Program-made: the position numbers and the translations under genes
Shown here: positions 35,015-45,513 of the stretch, piece after piece
How positions within the stretch are numbered: the first letter of the stretch is position 1
Layout: each line of letters opens with the position of its first letter
Notes under the pieces: generated by a model
Seen by the model: the letters and a program-made list of their open reading frames with translations, nothing else
Databases searched by the model: none
What the model was told of the DNA's origin: nothing
Assembly: GCF_043290135.1 (NCBI RefSeq)
Contig: NC_134710.1
Coordinates: 202,486,692 to 202,550,691 of the forward strand
Source: Rhipicephalus microplus
Lineage: Eukaryota > Arthropoda > Arachnida > Ixodida > Ixodidae
Reading direction: 5' to 3'
DNA length: 64,000 nt

Positions 35015-35935
35015 CTAGCGGCCTGGCGACAGCGAACGATAAAGTCGTCGGGTTGTCGACTGCGCTTCCGCGAGGTAGTTGCCGATGTCATGCGGTCGTT
35101 CACCCCATTGTGGGCACGACGCATTGATGTCAAGGCCCCGTAGACATATCTGTCGGTACTGGCAATGGCGGTAAGTGTGCCCGGCCTCACCGCAGTAGTA
35201 GCAGAGCGGGCGGTTGCCAGCTGTACGCCAAACGTCAGTTTTCCTCGGCGTGCTGCGCTGGCCCACTGGCGAACGGTAGGACGTCGGTGGCGGTGGCGTC
35301 TGGCAATGGAAGTGCGACGGGGCGGCGTTTTGACGTGGACGGGGAGGAGCGTTTTGGCGCACTGCAGCGGCGTAGCTCATAGCTTCCGGCTCAGGCCGAG
35401 GTGCTTGGGAAATTCGAAGCGATTGCCGAACTTCTCGCACAATGTCGCCGATCGAATCCACTTGAGGCTGCGCCGATGGTAACAGCTTGCGCAGTTCTTC
35501 CCGCACAATCGCTCGGATCATTTCACGCAGGTCTTGGGAGTCATGCGCTTGAGCAGCTGCGCAGTCTGGAGTCAGGCGACGATTGTACTGTCCGTTGCGC
35601 ATGTCCAGGGTCTTTTCAATAGCGGTAGCCTCCAATACAAAATCTTGGACGCTGTTCGGTGTTCTGCATTTCCGATGGAGGCGGAAATGTTGGAGGCCCG
35701 TGTACTCAGATTTGGGTGCACGTTAAAGAACCCCAGGTGGTCAAAATTTCCGGAGCCCTCCACTACGGCGTCTCTCATAATCAAATGGTGGTTTTGGGAC
35801 GTTAAACCCCACAAATCAAGCTGTTCGGTGTTCCTCATCAGTCCTACGAAAAGCTCCTGTTTGATTCCTCGCATGAGAAACCGGGCTTTCTTGTCTTCTG
35901 GCATTTCGAGGTCTGCATGACTGAAGAGTTTAATC
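35015..35935 (-). pseudogene. Gag 3' part of the outer gypsy element
   Basis: From 35935 the residues MIKLFSHADLEMPEDKKARF and LMRGIKQELFVGLMRN are capsid-like. A SINE at 35665-35819 interrupts. Then follow a Pro-rich region and RPLCYYCGEAGHTYRHC, an intact CCHC knuckle. The capsid start lies on the other side of the inner element, at 42078. Confidence 0.85.
35665..35819 (+). mobile_element. SINE family A, 5'-truncated, in outer gag
   Basis: It starts in the body (TGCATTTCCGATGGAGGCGG) and ends GGGACGTTAAACCCCACAAA. It is flanked by the 14-bp direct repeat GCTGTTCGGTGTTC at 35651-35664 and 35820-35833. It interrupts the gag frame and lacks the tRNA head, as expected for 5' truncation during target-primed reverse transcription. 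Confidence 0.95.
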
Positions 35936-35939
35936 ATAT

Positions 35940-36117
35940 TGTCACGGCTAAAGGCCGAGCAGGAAGACAGAGGACGAAGAAGTGATGAGCGTGGACAGCA
36001 ACCACGGTTCTTCCGAGGAAGACGACGTCGAAGCGGCTGCTCTTTTGTTCTGTTAATACAGACCTCGTTTTTCCTGGTCGACCCGTCCTCCTGTGTTGTT
36101 ATTTTCACCTAGCGACA
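35940..36117 (+). repeat. 5' LTR of the inner gypsy element (178 bp)
   Basis: It starts TGTCACGGCTAAAGGCC and ends CACCTAGCGACA. It differs from the 3' copy (41894-42073, 180 bp) by scattered changes and a short length difference near the 3' end. Confidence 0.95.
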
Positions 36118-36118
36118 T

Positions 36119-36133
36119 TGGTGGAGGTGCTGG
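36119..36133 (+). promoter_or_regulatory. Primer binding site of the inner element
   Basis: TGGTGGAGGTGCTGG lies one base after the LTR. It would pair with a tRNA 3' end reading CCAGCACCTCCACCA. The outer element has the same first 12 bases after its LTR. Confidence 0.8.
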
Positions 36134-36293
36134 ACTTCTTCAACTGATGCTAGGGACACCTCCGCGCCCTGGCACATCTAGTCCACCACCGAATCCCGTT
36201 CCTGCAGTGAATACTCCTGTCCACCGCTTTAGTCGCCGACAGTGAGGTCTTAGTCCCGAGGCAATCCCGCTCGAACTTCTGCAGCAACACACC

Positions 36294-37663
36294 ATGCCTG
36301 GAGAAATGGCTACCGGGGGGCCTTCACAGCTTACTGTTGATCAGCCTCTAATTCCTGAGACCTTCCACGGTGAGGTTTATGAAGACGTTGAGGACTGGTT
36401 AGCCCAGTATGAGCGAGTTGCCAAAGCCAACCACTGACCCACTGAACAAAAGCTATCGCGCGTCCACTTCGCTTTGGCAGACAGCGCTCTTACGTGGTAC
36501 GAGAAACACGAGTCAACGCTGTCTTCGTAGGAGGAATTTCGGCAGCGAATTCTCGGGACATTCGCAAACACCGACCGCCGTGATTCTGCTCTGCAGCTTA
36601 TCGAGACACGCATGCAGAAACCAAACGAGAGCGTCGCCTTGTCTGCGGAAGACATAGCCCGCCTATTTCAGCGGGCTGACCCCGAGATGTTTGAAGGTAA
36701 AAAAACTCCGACATTTGATGAGGGGCGTCAAGGAAGAGCTGTTTGCCGGTCTCCTACGCCACCCGTCAGCAAGCGTAGTGGAATTCGTCAGAGGCTACGA
36801 CAATCGAGCGAGCACTGCAGCAACGGCACCGATACTATGACCAACCAAACAAGACATCTCTCAGCCTCTCTGCTTTGAGCTCCGGTAGTGAGTGTTCTCT
36901 GCGTGAGCTCATTCGTGAGGTCTTTCGGGAGGAGATCCGAAACCTCCTTGTGACTCTGCAAGAAAATACCATGGCTTGCGTTGCAGAAGTTGTGCGGCGA
37001 AAACTCCGCCAGGCATTTTCGTTGCCCGAATCACTCTCAGACCAGCAATCTGTAAGCTACGCATCAGCTGTCCGTCGACCCACTCCAGTGTCGTACAACT
37101 CGTCACCACCGGCTTATCGTGACGTCAGCCAAGGGCCTTACAACGAGCCGTGGGCCCCAGCTTCCAAACCGCCGCAGCCGTATCCACAGTCTAACGTGCC
37201 TATGCAAACGTCGCCGATGTACACTCCACCAACATCTGCATCTTGGTCGCAAAGGATGCCCACCAGTCGACCATTCATCCGTAAGACGGACTTGTGGCGC
37301 ACCGTCGACCATCGACCACTTTGCTTTCATTGCGGAGAAGCCGGCCATATTTTCCGCAATTACCCGTACCGTGACCGTAGACATCAGAACTTTCTACAAA
37401 CCTACCCTCGTGTTTATTTCGATAACCGCCATGACAGAAGTACAGGCCAGCAAGCACAGCAACCCGATGTGCCGTATCGTCGACCTCGCTCTCCTTCGCC
37501 TGCACCTAACTCGCCGCAGCAGCGCAGTTACTCAGAGGTGGTCCGGGGCAGATCTCCTAGCCCTCGTCGGGGAAACCAACAGCAGCGACCTTTGGGGGGT
37601 TGCCGCCCGTCGAGATGCTATCACACCCCCAACATATTCTCTACGACGCGATACGACGAATGA
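36294..37663 (+). pseudogene. Gag of the inner gypsy element
   Basis: It starts with MPGEMATGGPSQLTVDQ at 36294. A TGA at 36437 replaces a Trp, and further stops and frame changes follow through VHFALADSALTWYEKHE. From 36875 to 37663 a 262-codon frame carries the Pro-rich linker and RPLCFHCGEAGHIFRNY, where the last Cys of the CCHC knuckle is Tyr. The protease frame is +1 relative to this frame and overlaps it, which could reflect original gag-pol frameshifting or decay. Confidence 0.85.
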
Positions 37664-37721
37664 TACTACGGATCATACGACGCACGATACCAAGGACGAT
37701 ACGACGTCACCGACATCAACG

Positions 37722-38262
37722 GAAATCGTAAGCGCCAATCTAGACATTTATATATACGGACGCCCAGTAACAGTGCTGGTAGATACTGGTGCGGACTTCT
37801 CTATTATCAGCCGTAAACACGCCGACTGCCTAAAGAAAGTGAGAACAATATGAACGGGCCTAAACATAAGAACCGCAGGGTGTCATGGTGACTCCGATGG
37901 GCAAATGTACCGGTCAAACTAATATCGGCAGTTCAGATTTCGTTGCTACTTTCGTAATTTTACCGGAGTGCTGCAAAGACCTAATTTTGGGCATGGACTT
38001 CCCGCGTGAATACGGCGCCGTTATCAACATTTCTGAGAGATCGGTTACGTTTTGGATGGCCCCAGATCAAGTTTCGGATGGGCCCTGTACAGACCAACGA
38101 CGTAAACCTTTGCGTGTTTTCGACGACGACGTGACCATGCCAACGCGATCGAGTGCACTCGTGACTGTGACACGTCGAGCAATTTTGAAAACATCGCCGA
38201 GCAAATTCCAACGCTGCTATTCAGCCATGGTTTATCTATCGCAAGAGGCGTCGAGAGCATAA
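37722..38262 (+). pseudogene. Protease of the inner gypsy element
   Basis: VTVLVDTGADFSIISRKHAD contains the retropepsin DTGA site. The frame stops at 37853 and resumes in another frame with TFVILPECCKDLILGMDFP and EYGAVI, the second conserved retropepsin block. The active site is intact but the frame is broken. Confidence 0.85.
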
Positions 38263-38342
38263 AATGCGGACACACGCACATCCTTGCTACGAACTACAGC
38301 TCTGAACGCTGACGTCAAACGAGGGGCATGGCAGTCGCGTAA

Positions 38343-40030
38343 ATGGAAGAGCTCGCCGAGATGACAGACTGCCTAACTCTTGAAAAAGATAATTCAACTT
38401 ATCTGCCCACTGCACCTCTATCTGTTGATATTGGCCCAAGTTTGCTGCCGGCGCAGAAGCAAAGTATCATGCAGCTTCTTAACAAGTTTGAAAATTCTTT
38501 CTCTTCGACGTCTAGGGTCCGTCAAACGCCGCTGATGAATTATCGAATTATAACGGACGACATGACCAGACCCACCAGGCAAAACCCGTACCGAGTAGCT
38601 CCGCGAGAACATGAAGCCATCAAAAACCAGGTGCGACAGATGCTTGAAGACGACGTTATTCAGCCGTCAAAAAGCCCTTGGGCTTCGCTGGTTGTATTAG
38701 TGAAAAAAAATAAGACGGTACCTTACGTTTCTGCGTGGATTACCGCAAGCTGAATTAGGTGACAAAAAAAAGACGTCTACCCACTTCCACGTATCGACGA
38801 TTCACTCGATCGACTACGGCATGCGCGTTATTTCTCGTCGATGGATCTAAGGAGTGGGTATTGGCAGATAGGAGTCGATGAAAGAGACCGGGAGAAAACA
38901 GCTTTCGTGACACCTGATGGCCTTTTTGAATTTAAGGTACTTCCATTTGGCTTGTGCTCAGCACCGGCAATGTTTCAGCGGCTAATGCACAACGTACTAT
39001 CAGGCCTCAAGTGGCAGACGTGCTTAGTGTATTTATATGACATCATCGTATTTTCTGCCACATTCGACGAACACGTCAGGCCACTGCACTCAACATTTCA
39101 AGCTATCCGTTTCGCCGGACTATGTGATGACTGGCGCCACAGCTGACGAGGGAGCGGCGCTCTTTGGATCTTCAAACAAGTAGCCGACCGGCCGGCTGCC
39201 TATGACCGCCAGGCATTGTCCCTCCTAGCCGGAGGGTGAGACATCGTGTCGCCACGACGCCCTAAGCTGTTCGGGAGACGACAAAGGGTACAGCATCTAC
39301 CTTGGAAGAGACCGCGGCGGCTACCGCATATCACCCTGCTAGTTAGGTGAGCTGTTCGGCGGACCCTTTGAAGTATGCTGTCAGGAGCTTGGGAACCCTC
39401 GACCAGCGGCACAAACACGACGAGGAAGAGCCCTGCTGGCGCAATGGCACCTTGGACTGCAGAGTCACGCCTCAATACTGGACGTTCACGTAGGCCATGC
39501 GTGTTTGTCCCCCTCACCAGTTGTGTGTGGTGTGTGATTGAACAGTACCATCTGAACGTGTTCCCTGATCTAGGGATCTGGGGAGCACATACCCTTTATA
39601 ATGAGCCACCCGGCTCATTCGAAAGAGCGCCATGTAAAGGAACGCCAGATTCGAAAGCTCGCCATGTAAGAAAGAGCTCGTCATGTACGAGAGCTCACCT
39701 TGTATATAATGTAAATAAACCCTCTTCAAGTCTCTCTTCCTCCTGCCTCGACAACTTCCTTCCGGACCTCCGGTGCCTGCAAACCCCCGGCGTAACAACT
39801 AGTACTTAAGCAGGAAAATGCCACTTCGGCTTCGAAGAGCTTCTGTTCCTGGGGCATCTTGTCAGTAGTGAAGGTGTGCGGCCTGACCCTGAAAAAATAG
39901 CTGCCGTTACGAATTTTCCAGCGCCAACTGACAAAAAGGCGGTCAGACAGTTTTTAGGACTGTGTGCTTACTACCGACGCTTCATTGAGAACTTCTCGCG
40001 CATTGTATCGCCATTGACCCGCCCTACCAG
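38343..40030 (+). pseudogene. Reverse transcriptase of the inner gypsy element, split by a solo LTR
   Basis: Blocks seen are TRPTRQNPYRVAPREHE, LEDDVIQPSKSPWASLVVLV, FCVDYRKLN in a shifted frame, and YFSSMDLRSGYWQIGV. Then follow FKVLPFGLCSAPAMFQRLMH and VYLYDIIVF, where the catalytic YLDD is YLYD (first Asp lost). The frame is cut at 39122 by the solo LTR and resumes after 39802 with FLGHLVSSEGVRPDPEKI and QFLGLCAYYRRFIENFS. Confidence 0.9.
39123..39797 (+). mobile_element. Solo LTR inside the inner RT (675 bp)
   Basis: It starts TGTGATGACTGGCGCC and ends CGGCGTAACA (TG...CA). The flanking 4-bp TSD is ACTA, at 39119-39122 and 39798-39801. Near the 3' end it has TATATAATG and AATAAACCC, a TATA box and poly(A)-signal arrangement giving plus orientation. 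No internal element remains, so it is the product of LTR-LTR recombination. Its sequence is unlike the other LTRs in the window. Confidence 0.88.
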
Positions 40031-40059
40031 AGAAGACGTCGCATTCGTATGGAATGAAG

Positions 40060-40520
40060 AACAGCAAAAATCGTTCGACGAGCTGCGGCAACGCCTTCAG
40101 AAGCCACCAGTCCTCGCACACTTTGATGATGACGCCCGGACAACAGTGCACACCGACGCTAGCAATGTCGGCTTAGGAGCTGCACTCGTGCAGTGGCAGG
40201 ATGGCGCCGAACGAGTAATTGCTTACGCGAGCAGAACTCTTTCACGTGCGGAAGAAAATTGTTCCACCACGGAAAAAGAGTACCTTGCGGTGGTGTGGGC
40301 AATTATAAAATTTCGCCCATATATGTATGGTTGTCCTTTTAATGTTGTCAGCGACCATCACTCCCTCTGCTGGCTGACGAATTTAAAAGACCCTTTAGGT
40401 AGGTTGGCGCGCTGGAGCCTGAAGCTTCAAGAATTTGACATGGCGGTGGTCTACAGATCGGGGAAGCGACATTCAGACGCTCATTGCCTTTCTCGTGCGC
40501 CATACGAACCTGCGACGGCT
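40060..40520 (+). pseudogene. RNase H of the inner gypsy element
   Basis: Catalytic blocks are TVHTDASNVGLGAALVQ (Asp), ENCSTTEKEYLAVVWA (Glu) and VVSDHHSLCWLTNLKDP (Asp). The tether block KRHSDAHCLSRAP has His for the usual Asp. This part of the frame (39876-40769) is open for 297 codons. Confidence 0.9.
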
Positions 40521-40559
40521 GAAGATGATGATACAGCCTTTGTCGGCGTTGTAAACACG

Positions 40560-41815
40560 GCAACTGTCACACAGCTGCAACTAGACGACCCCGAACTAGA
40601 ACCCATACTACGTTTTTTAGAGGGGCGCACTTCAGCTGTACCTAGACTGTTTGCGAGAGGGTTTTCGGCATTTTGCTTGCGCAACGACGACCTGTATAAG
40701 ATGGACTTCACGCCACACGGAAACGACTACTTACTTCTCGTCCCAACATTTCTAAGGAGCGAAGTATAACAGGCATGCCACGATGAACCAACATCCGGCC
40801 ACTTGGGTTACACGCGTACGTTGTGCAGAGTGAGGCAGAAATACTACTGGCTAAAACTGACGGCAACCGTTCACTATGTTCGGACGTGCCTTGATTGCCA
40901 GCGCAGAAAAGTTCCACTCGTCAAACCAGCAGGCCTCTTCCATCCTATTGACGTGCCTGTTACTCCATTCGCACAAGTCGGAATGGATCTTTTGGGCCCA
41001 TTTCCAACCTCATCGGCAGGTCGCAGATGGATTATAGTAGCCACCGACTACCTCACTCGTTACGCCGAAACCAGGGCTCTGGAGAGGGGCACGGCAAGTG
41101 AAGCAGCCCAATTTTTCGTAGAGAATGTGGTGCTGAGGCATGGCACTCCATCAGTGGTAATAACTGACAGGGGAACTGCATTCGCAGCCGAACTATTACA
41201 TACAGTTTTAAGACTTAGTGGCACATCCCACCGGCGAACAACGGCGTATCATCCGCAAGCGAATGGTCTTACGGAGCGTCTCAGCAAGACACTTGCGGAT
41301 ATGCTATGCATATACGTCGATGTGGAGCATAAAAACTGGGACGAGATCTTGCCGTATGTCACGTTCGCCTATACCACAGCTCATCAAGAAACAACAACAA
41401 CGCCATTCCGCCTTCTTCATGGTCGTGAAGTCACCACTATGCTGGATGCTATGCTGCCGCATGAGTGCGAAGACGCCGAAACAAATGCTGCTTATATCAC
41501 TCAGCTTGCCGAAGAAGCACGATGACTTGCACGCCTACGTATTAGTCGCCAGCAGGACTACGATTCAAGACGGTACAACCTTCGTCACCGACCAGTCTCC
41601 TACGAGCCAGGAGAGAAAGTTAGGATATGGACTCCTATTCGGTGCCGTGGTCTCTCAGAAAAACTGTTAGGACGGTACTTCGGTCCCTATAAAGTTCTAC
41701 GACGTCTAAGTGACATTAATTATGAGGTTGTTCCTGATACTGCGCACTCTTTAAGGCGTCGAAGGTATGCTCAAGTTGTGCACGTGGTACGCATGAAGCC
41801 TTATTTCTCCGAATG
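40560..41815 (+). pseudogene. Integrase of the inner gypsy element
   Basis: A stop at 40767-40769 precedes the zinc domain (QACHDEPTSGHLGY, then CLDCQRRKVP). The core shows D in GMDLLGPFPT, D in ITDRGTAFAAEL and E in GLTERLSK. A TGA at 41523 cuts the frame before the C-terminal part (EKLLGRYFGPYKVLRRL), which ends at about 41815 in RMKPYFSE. All DDE residues are intact. Confidence 0.9.
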
Positions 41816-41893
41816 AACTCATGCGTTTCCAACGAGTACAAACCACTTTGATTATAAAGCATCGCGACGATGCTTTCTTGAATGGGAGGTTAA

Positions 41894-42073
41894 TGTCACG
41901 GCTAAAGGCCGGGCAAGAAGACAGAGGACGAAGAAGTGATGAGCGTGGACAGCACCCACGGTTCCTCCGAGGAAGACGACGTCGAAGCGGCTGCTCTTTT
42001 GTTCTGTTGATACAGACCTCGTTTTTCCTGGTCGCACCGTCGTTCTGTATTCTGTTATTTTCACCTAGCGACA
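41894..42073 (+). repeat. 3' LTR of the inner gypsy element (180 bp)
   Basis: It is preceded by a short purine-rich GAATGGGAGG, a weak polypurine tract, and followed by the ATAT TSD. The ends match the 5' LTR. Confidence 0.95.
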
Positions 42074-42077
42074 ATAT

Positions 42078-42600
42078 CTTCCGTGAATATCGCCCTGTTT
42101 TTATTTGGCATCTGCATACGTGTTTCAAGGAGGGCTGCAGCCTTCTTCTTGCGAACCACACTTGCGAAAGTGGTGAGAAACCTACCGCGAAAGACGTCCC
42201 AAGTAATGAGGCTGCGCTCTTGATTCTCGAACCACGCCCGAGCAGCATCTTCTAAAGCGAAATACACATGCCGGAGCTTGTCATCGTCGGTCCAGTAATT
42301 AAAGATGGCGACGTGGTCGAAATTTTCAATACAGTTTTCCGGGTCTTCTAGTGGCGAACCACGGAAAGTTAGCGGCTCTTAGGGTTGCGGAGAACGACTG
42401 GGGCAGGCTGCACGGGGCGGTCATTGTTGCTGCAGTCGATGTCACAATCCGGGGCTGCCTGGTTTATTCGGGCAGCGGCCCGTATTCTGGCTGCAGTCCC
42501 CTCTGCCTGCGGCTTGCTCGCTGTTCGGCGTTGGCGTCAGCTCCTTCCTCGCGACGTGGGCTGGGTTCACGGATCGGCGGGGGCATCCGGTACATGAAAG
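42078..42600 (-). pseudogene. Gag 5' part of the outer gypsy element
   Basis: On the minus strand it shows NCIENFDHVAIFNYWTDDDK, YFALEDAARAWFENQERS and RMQMPNKNRAIFTEDI. It stops at the inner insertion and continues at 35935. The upstream part (42600-42350) is Arg/Pro-rich and frameshifted. Confidence 0.85.
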
Positions 42601-42619
42601 AAGAAGCACCTCCACCAGA

Positions 42620-43212
42620 TGTCACGGGGTCACGACGTGGAAGAAGGGAGCAGTTACGGGTCGAATAATAAACTCTTTATTTGAGCCGAACTTGTCGCCA
42701 CGTAAAAGGAAAATCAGATTACAGCAAGACCCTGGCACTGATAGTGGCGAGCAGAGCGTCGGCCGTCGATCAACTGACAAGCAGCGAAGCGTGTCGGTAT
42801 TTATACCCTCGCCATCAAATATTCTAGCGTTATCGCTAGTGACGACGTAGGTTCCCGAATAATCTTTGACGTTCCCGAAGTGTGCGTGATCTTATAACAA
42901 AACGATCTACCAAAGCCTGATTGATTTGTGGGGTTTAACGTCCCAAAACCACCATTTGATTATATGAGAGACGCCGGAGTGGAGGGCTCCGGAAATTTTG
43001 ACCACCTGGGGTTCTTTAACGTGCACCCAAATCTGAGTACACGGGCCTCCAACATTTCCGCCTCCATCGGAAATGCAGCCGCCGCAGCCGGGAATCGAAC
43101 CCGTGGCCTGCGGGTCAGCAGCCGAGTACCTTAGCCACTAGACCACCGCGGCGGGGCAATCTACCAAAGCCTTGGAGCTTATTAAACATCGTAGGCGTGG
43201 TTTGCACTAACA
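42620..43212 (-). repeat. 5' LTR of the outer gypsy element, with a SINE inside
   Basis: The 3' edge (minus strand) is CACGTCGTGACCCCGTGACA at 42620, followed by TCTGGTGGAGGTGC (primer site). The 5' edge is less certain: ACA at 43212 or 43233. Removing the SINE and one TSD copy (254 bp) gives about 340 bp. It contains the LTR poly(A)-region block TTTATTATTCGACCC. Confidence 0.7.
42919..43158 (-). mobile_element. SINE family A, full-length, in the outer 5' LTR
   Basis: The 240-bp copy is in reverse orientation, from the tail GATTGATTTGTGGGGTTTAA to the head complement GACCACCGCGGCGGGGCA. The TSD is ATCTACCAAAGCCT (14 bp) at 42905-42918 and 43159-43172. Confidence 0.95.
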
Positions 43213-43623
43213 TAGTGTAACGGGGTGATAACAAAACTTGAGGAAAGGAACGTGGCAATACACCCAGGCCTGAATGTATGCAAATAAGTGAAATAGTTAT
43301 GAAAAAGTATAACGGCAATCATTCATTGAAAAAAAAACATGGTTGATCCCTCCGTCATATCAATCTGTATAGTACGAAAGTAAATTGCACCTTTACAGAT
43401 GTAATTGAATGTTTACTGTACCTTGATAAAGGAGGATTTGTCGAATGTATGCGTTTTAGTGCAACAGCCGTGGCACTATTCAACGTAGACGCACCCTCGT
43501 TGACGCTTGGTACATTTCCATCCCGGCGACTAACATCTACGATGAATTTATTCAACAAACCATTGTGATATCTGTAGATGTTAACCGCCAAATCATAATC
43601 AGAGAAAGAGGCGTGATAGGTGA

Positions 43624-43845
43624 GCGTCGCATCTAGTGGTTGTGGCACTCGACTGCTATACCGAAGGTCTTGGGATCGAGTTCAGGCTGCGGCGGCTGTA
43701 TTTGCTATGGAGCTGAAAATGCTGTAGGCCCATACGCTCAGATTTGGGTGCACGCCAAAGAAACCCACGTAGTCGAAATTTTCGGAGCCCTACGCAATGG
43801 CGTCTCTCATATTCATATGGTAGTTTTGGAACGTTCGACCTTCCA
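43624..43845 (+). mobile_element. SINE family A, diverged copy
   Basis: Head TCGCATCTAGTGGTTGTGGC, body GTATTTGCTATGGAGCTGAA, then AAAGAAACCCACGTAGTCGA and TGGAACGTTCGACC. Substitutions are spread over the whole length. A short (ATT)n lies at its tail. Confidence 0.8.
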
Positions 43846-44078
43846 TATTATTATTATTACTACTATTATTATTACATGGAAAGCAGAAATTGGACTAATG
43901 GCGCCCTCCCTCGGGCTGTTAAAGTGTGATTAAACTTTGTGGTATTTAAGAAAGCGCGTCGTCTCGCCCCTGTAGCCCGACCACGACGTTTCTCGGTGTC
44001 CGCGTAAGCGAGGAACACGCTATTACATCCACGTTAGGTGGGCACGTGTTGCAGGGCTATTTTGTTTTCCTTCGAGGG

Positions 44079-44236
44079 GCACTCGGCGCGGTTTCAATAC
44101 TAGTCTAATACTAGTGCAATGAGCGAGACTGACGCTCTCAAATCTAGGCTCAACGACGTTTGGACTAAGGCCTACACCTCGCGGTGCGTTAAGGCATTGA
44201 AAACATTGCACCAGTATTGAAACCGTGCCGAGTGAC
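44079..44236. mobile_element. Small palindromic element (about 158 bp)
   Basis: The left end CACTCGGCGCGGTTTCAATA is inverted at the right end (TATTGAAACCGTGCCGAGTG), and the pairing continues to ...AGTGCAATG. The left arm contains a duplicated CTAATACTAGT. It is MITE-like with about 35-bp arms and has no coding capacity. Confidence 0.7.
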
Positions 44237-44424
44237 ACAGACACGCAGCAGTACGCTTTGCAGGTGTTAACCGCGGAGAAGAAAGTCATGAGGAATTACT
44301 TTAACGTTGCTAGAGGGCGACACTACCCCGATGACAAAGAGCACTCTCAGAGAAAAATGCGAGAGATATATAGCTTGTACTCACGTGACATCAGCTTGGT
44401 GGGCGCGGCTGCTAGAAGTGCACC

Positions 44425-44465
44425 AGCTGAGCCAACGCCTCTTCACAGGAGGCGTTGGCTGAGCT
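44425..44465. repeat. Strong short hairpin
   Basis: AGCTGAGCCAACGCCTC and its inverted copy GAGGCGTTGGCTGAGCT (one mismatch) are separated by TTCACAG: a 17-bp stem with a 7-nt loop. Confidence 0.85.
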
Positions 44466-44700
44466 AGCAACCGCGTGGCCACCATTTTGAAGGCCACCAT
44501 ACCAGCAGCCGGCGGCATACCGGCAGTTGAGTCCAGCGGTTCCAGCAGGTGCACACAAGTTACTGCGGGCACGTTGCTCTTGTTTTATTTTATTTGGATT
44601 TCAAAGGTACTAGATTTACCATTTGTGAAGCTGCTGCAGTCATGGGATGCGTTCACGGCTCGCTTGAGCGTGTACGCCGAAAAATGGACACTGATGCTAA

Positions 44701-45513
44701 TGGTGCATTCAGACGACGGACCAAATCCGGATGTGGCGGGACGGACGGCGCGTCACGTGACCTCACATCAGCGATCCCCCTCGTCCGCGACTCGTCCGCG
44801 CGGCTCACGGACGGATGAACCCAACCTGTTTCTCACATCGGGATTCTGGCGGGAGAAAGCCGATACTTTAGCGGAATAGCTCGGAGTTTCTGGCAACCAG
44901 TACACTTTTCGTCTGCTCGCGGCATGTCCTCCATGGCTCGCGGATAGCGGCATGACTCGTCGGCATCATCTACGCTTGAGCATGGTTTACTTAGTTTCCG
45001 GGGGCTTTGTTCTCAGGTGAAGAAATACGCAGAAATCACTTTTAGTGGTTCGGGAAATATCGCCGCCGTCGTTTGACGCGCGAGATTCTTAGACGTCATG
45101 AGGGTGAAATATTCTAACTTCTGCAACCGGCGACGTGCCGCTTCTGAAAAAAAAAGAAAAAAGGATGGGAGACGCGTTCAGAAGTTCTACAAGTTGGTAA
45201 CAATGTAGTTGAAAGAACATTCTGCCAGCAACTCCCTTTTCTCTTGAAAAAATAACACTCCTCGTTCATTTGTCACAACGCGACAGACATCGCAGTCAAG
45301 CGTCGCTTCTTGCGGGCATCCTTGTTGAATACTCTCAAACCCGTCTGCTTTCAGGGCGCGCAGGTGAGCGCCGAACCTGCTGTCGAGGGTAATCCGGCTG
45401 TTTTCTCCTAGGACGCCGTCCGTCGTGTGAATGCGCCTGTAGGCGGATCATCCGCGGATTACCCATCCGCGTCCACGACAAATCCGGATTCGGTCCGTCG
45501 TCCGAATGCACCA
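44701..45513. mobile_element. TIR element, copy 1 (813 bp)
   Basis: The left end TGGTGCATTCAGACGACGGA is inverted at the right end (TCCGTCGTCCGAATGCACCA with small differences), and the TIR is about 32 bp, ending ATCCGGAT. The interior has no transposase frame. A second copy lies 4.5 kb away at 49999-50799. After the right end, TGCATTCAGACGAC repeats the TIR start, which suggests insertion next to or into another copy. Confidence 0.85.

Larger units (their letters stand above)
35940..42073 (+). mobile_element. Inner Ty3/gypsy element inserted in outer gag
   Basis: LTRs at 35940-36117 and 41894-42073 are TG...CA and bounded by the 4-bp TSD ATAT (35936-35939 and 42074-42077). The primer binding site TGGTGGAGGTGCTGG follows the 5' LTR by one base. 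The order is gag, protease, RT (interrupted by a solo LTR), RNase H and integrase, all on the plus strand and opposite to the host element. It shares the primer site and CCHC context with the outer element, so both belong to one clade. Stops and frameshifts, a YLYD RT site and a CCHY knuckle show that it is dead. Confidence 0.93.
31030..43212 (-). mobile_element. Outer Ty3/gypsy element carrying nested insertions
   Basis: On the minus strand: 5' LTR (about 43212-42620), primer site TGGTGGAGGTGC, gag 5' part (42600-42078), a 6.1-kb foreign element (42077-35940), gag 3' part with CCHC (35935-35015), protease, RT, RNase H, integrase and a truncated 3' LTR (31145-31030). The pol order is the normal Ty3/gypsy one. 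Reading frames are broken in several places. The protease active site reads GAGA instead of DTGA, while the RT retains YLDD. This is the oldest layer of the stack. Confidence 0.85.

Noticed and set aside
37119..37663. Second protein overlapping the inner gag
   Set aside because: Most of this frame is the +1 shadow of gag. Only its end is the real protease start, and it is annotated there.
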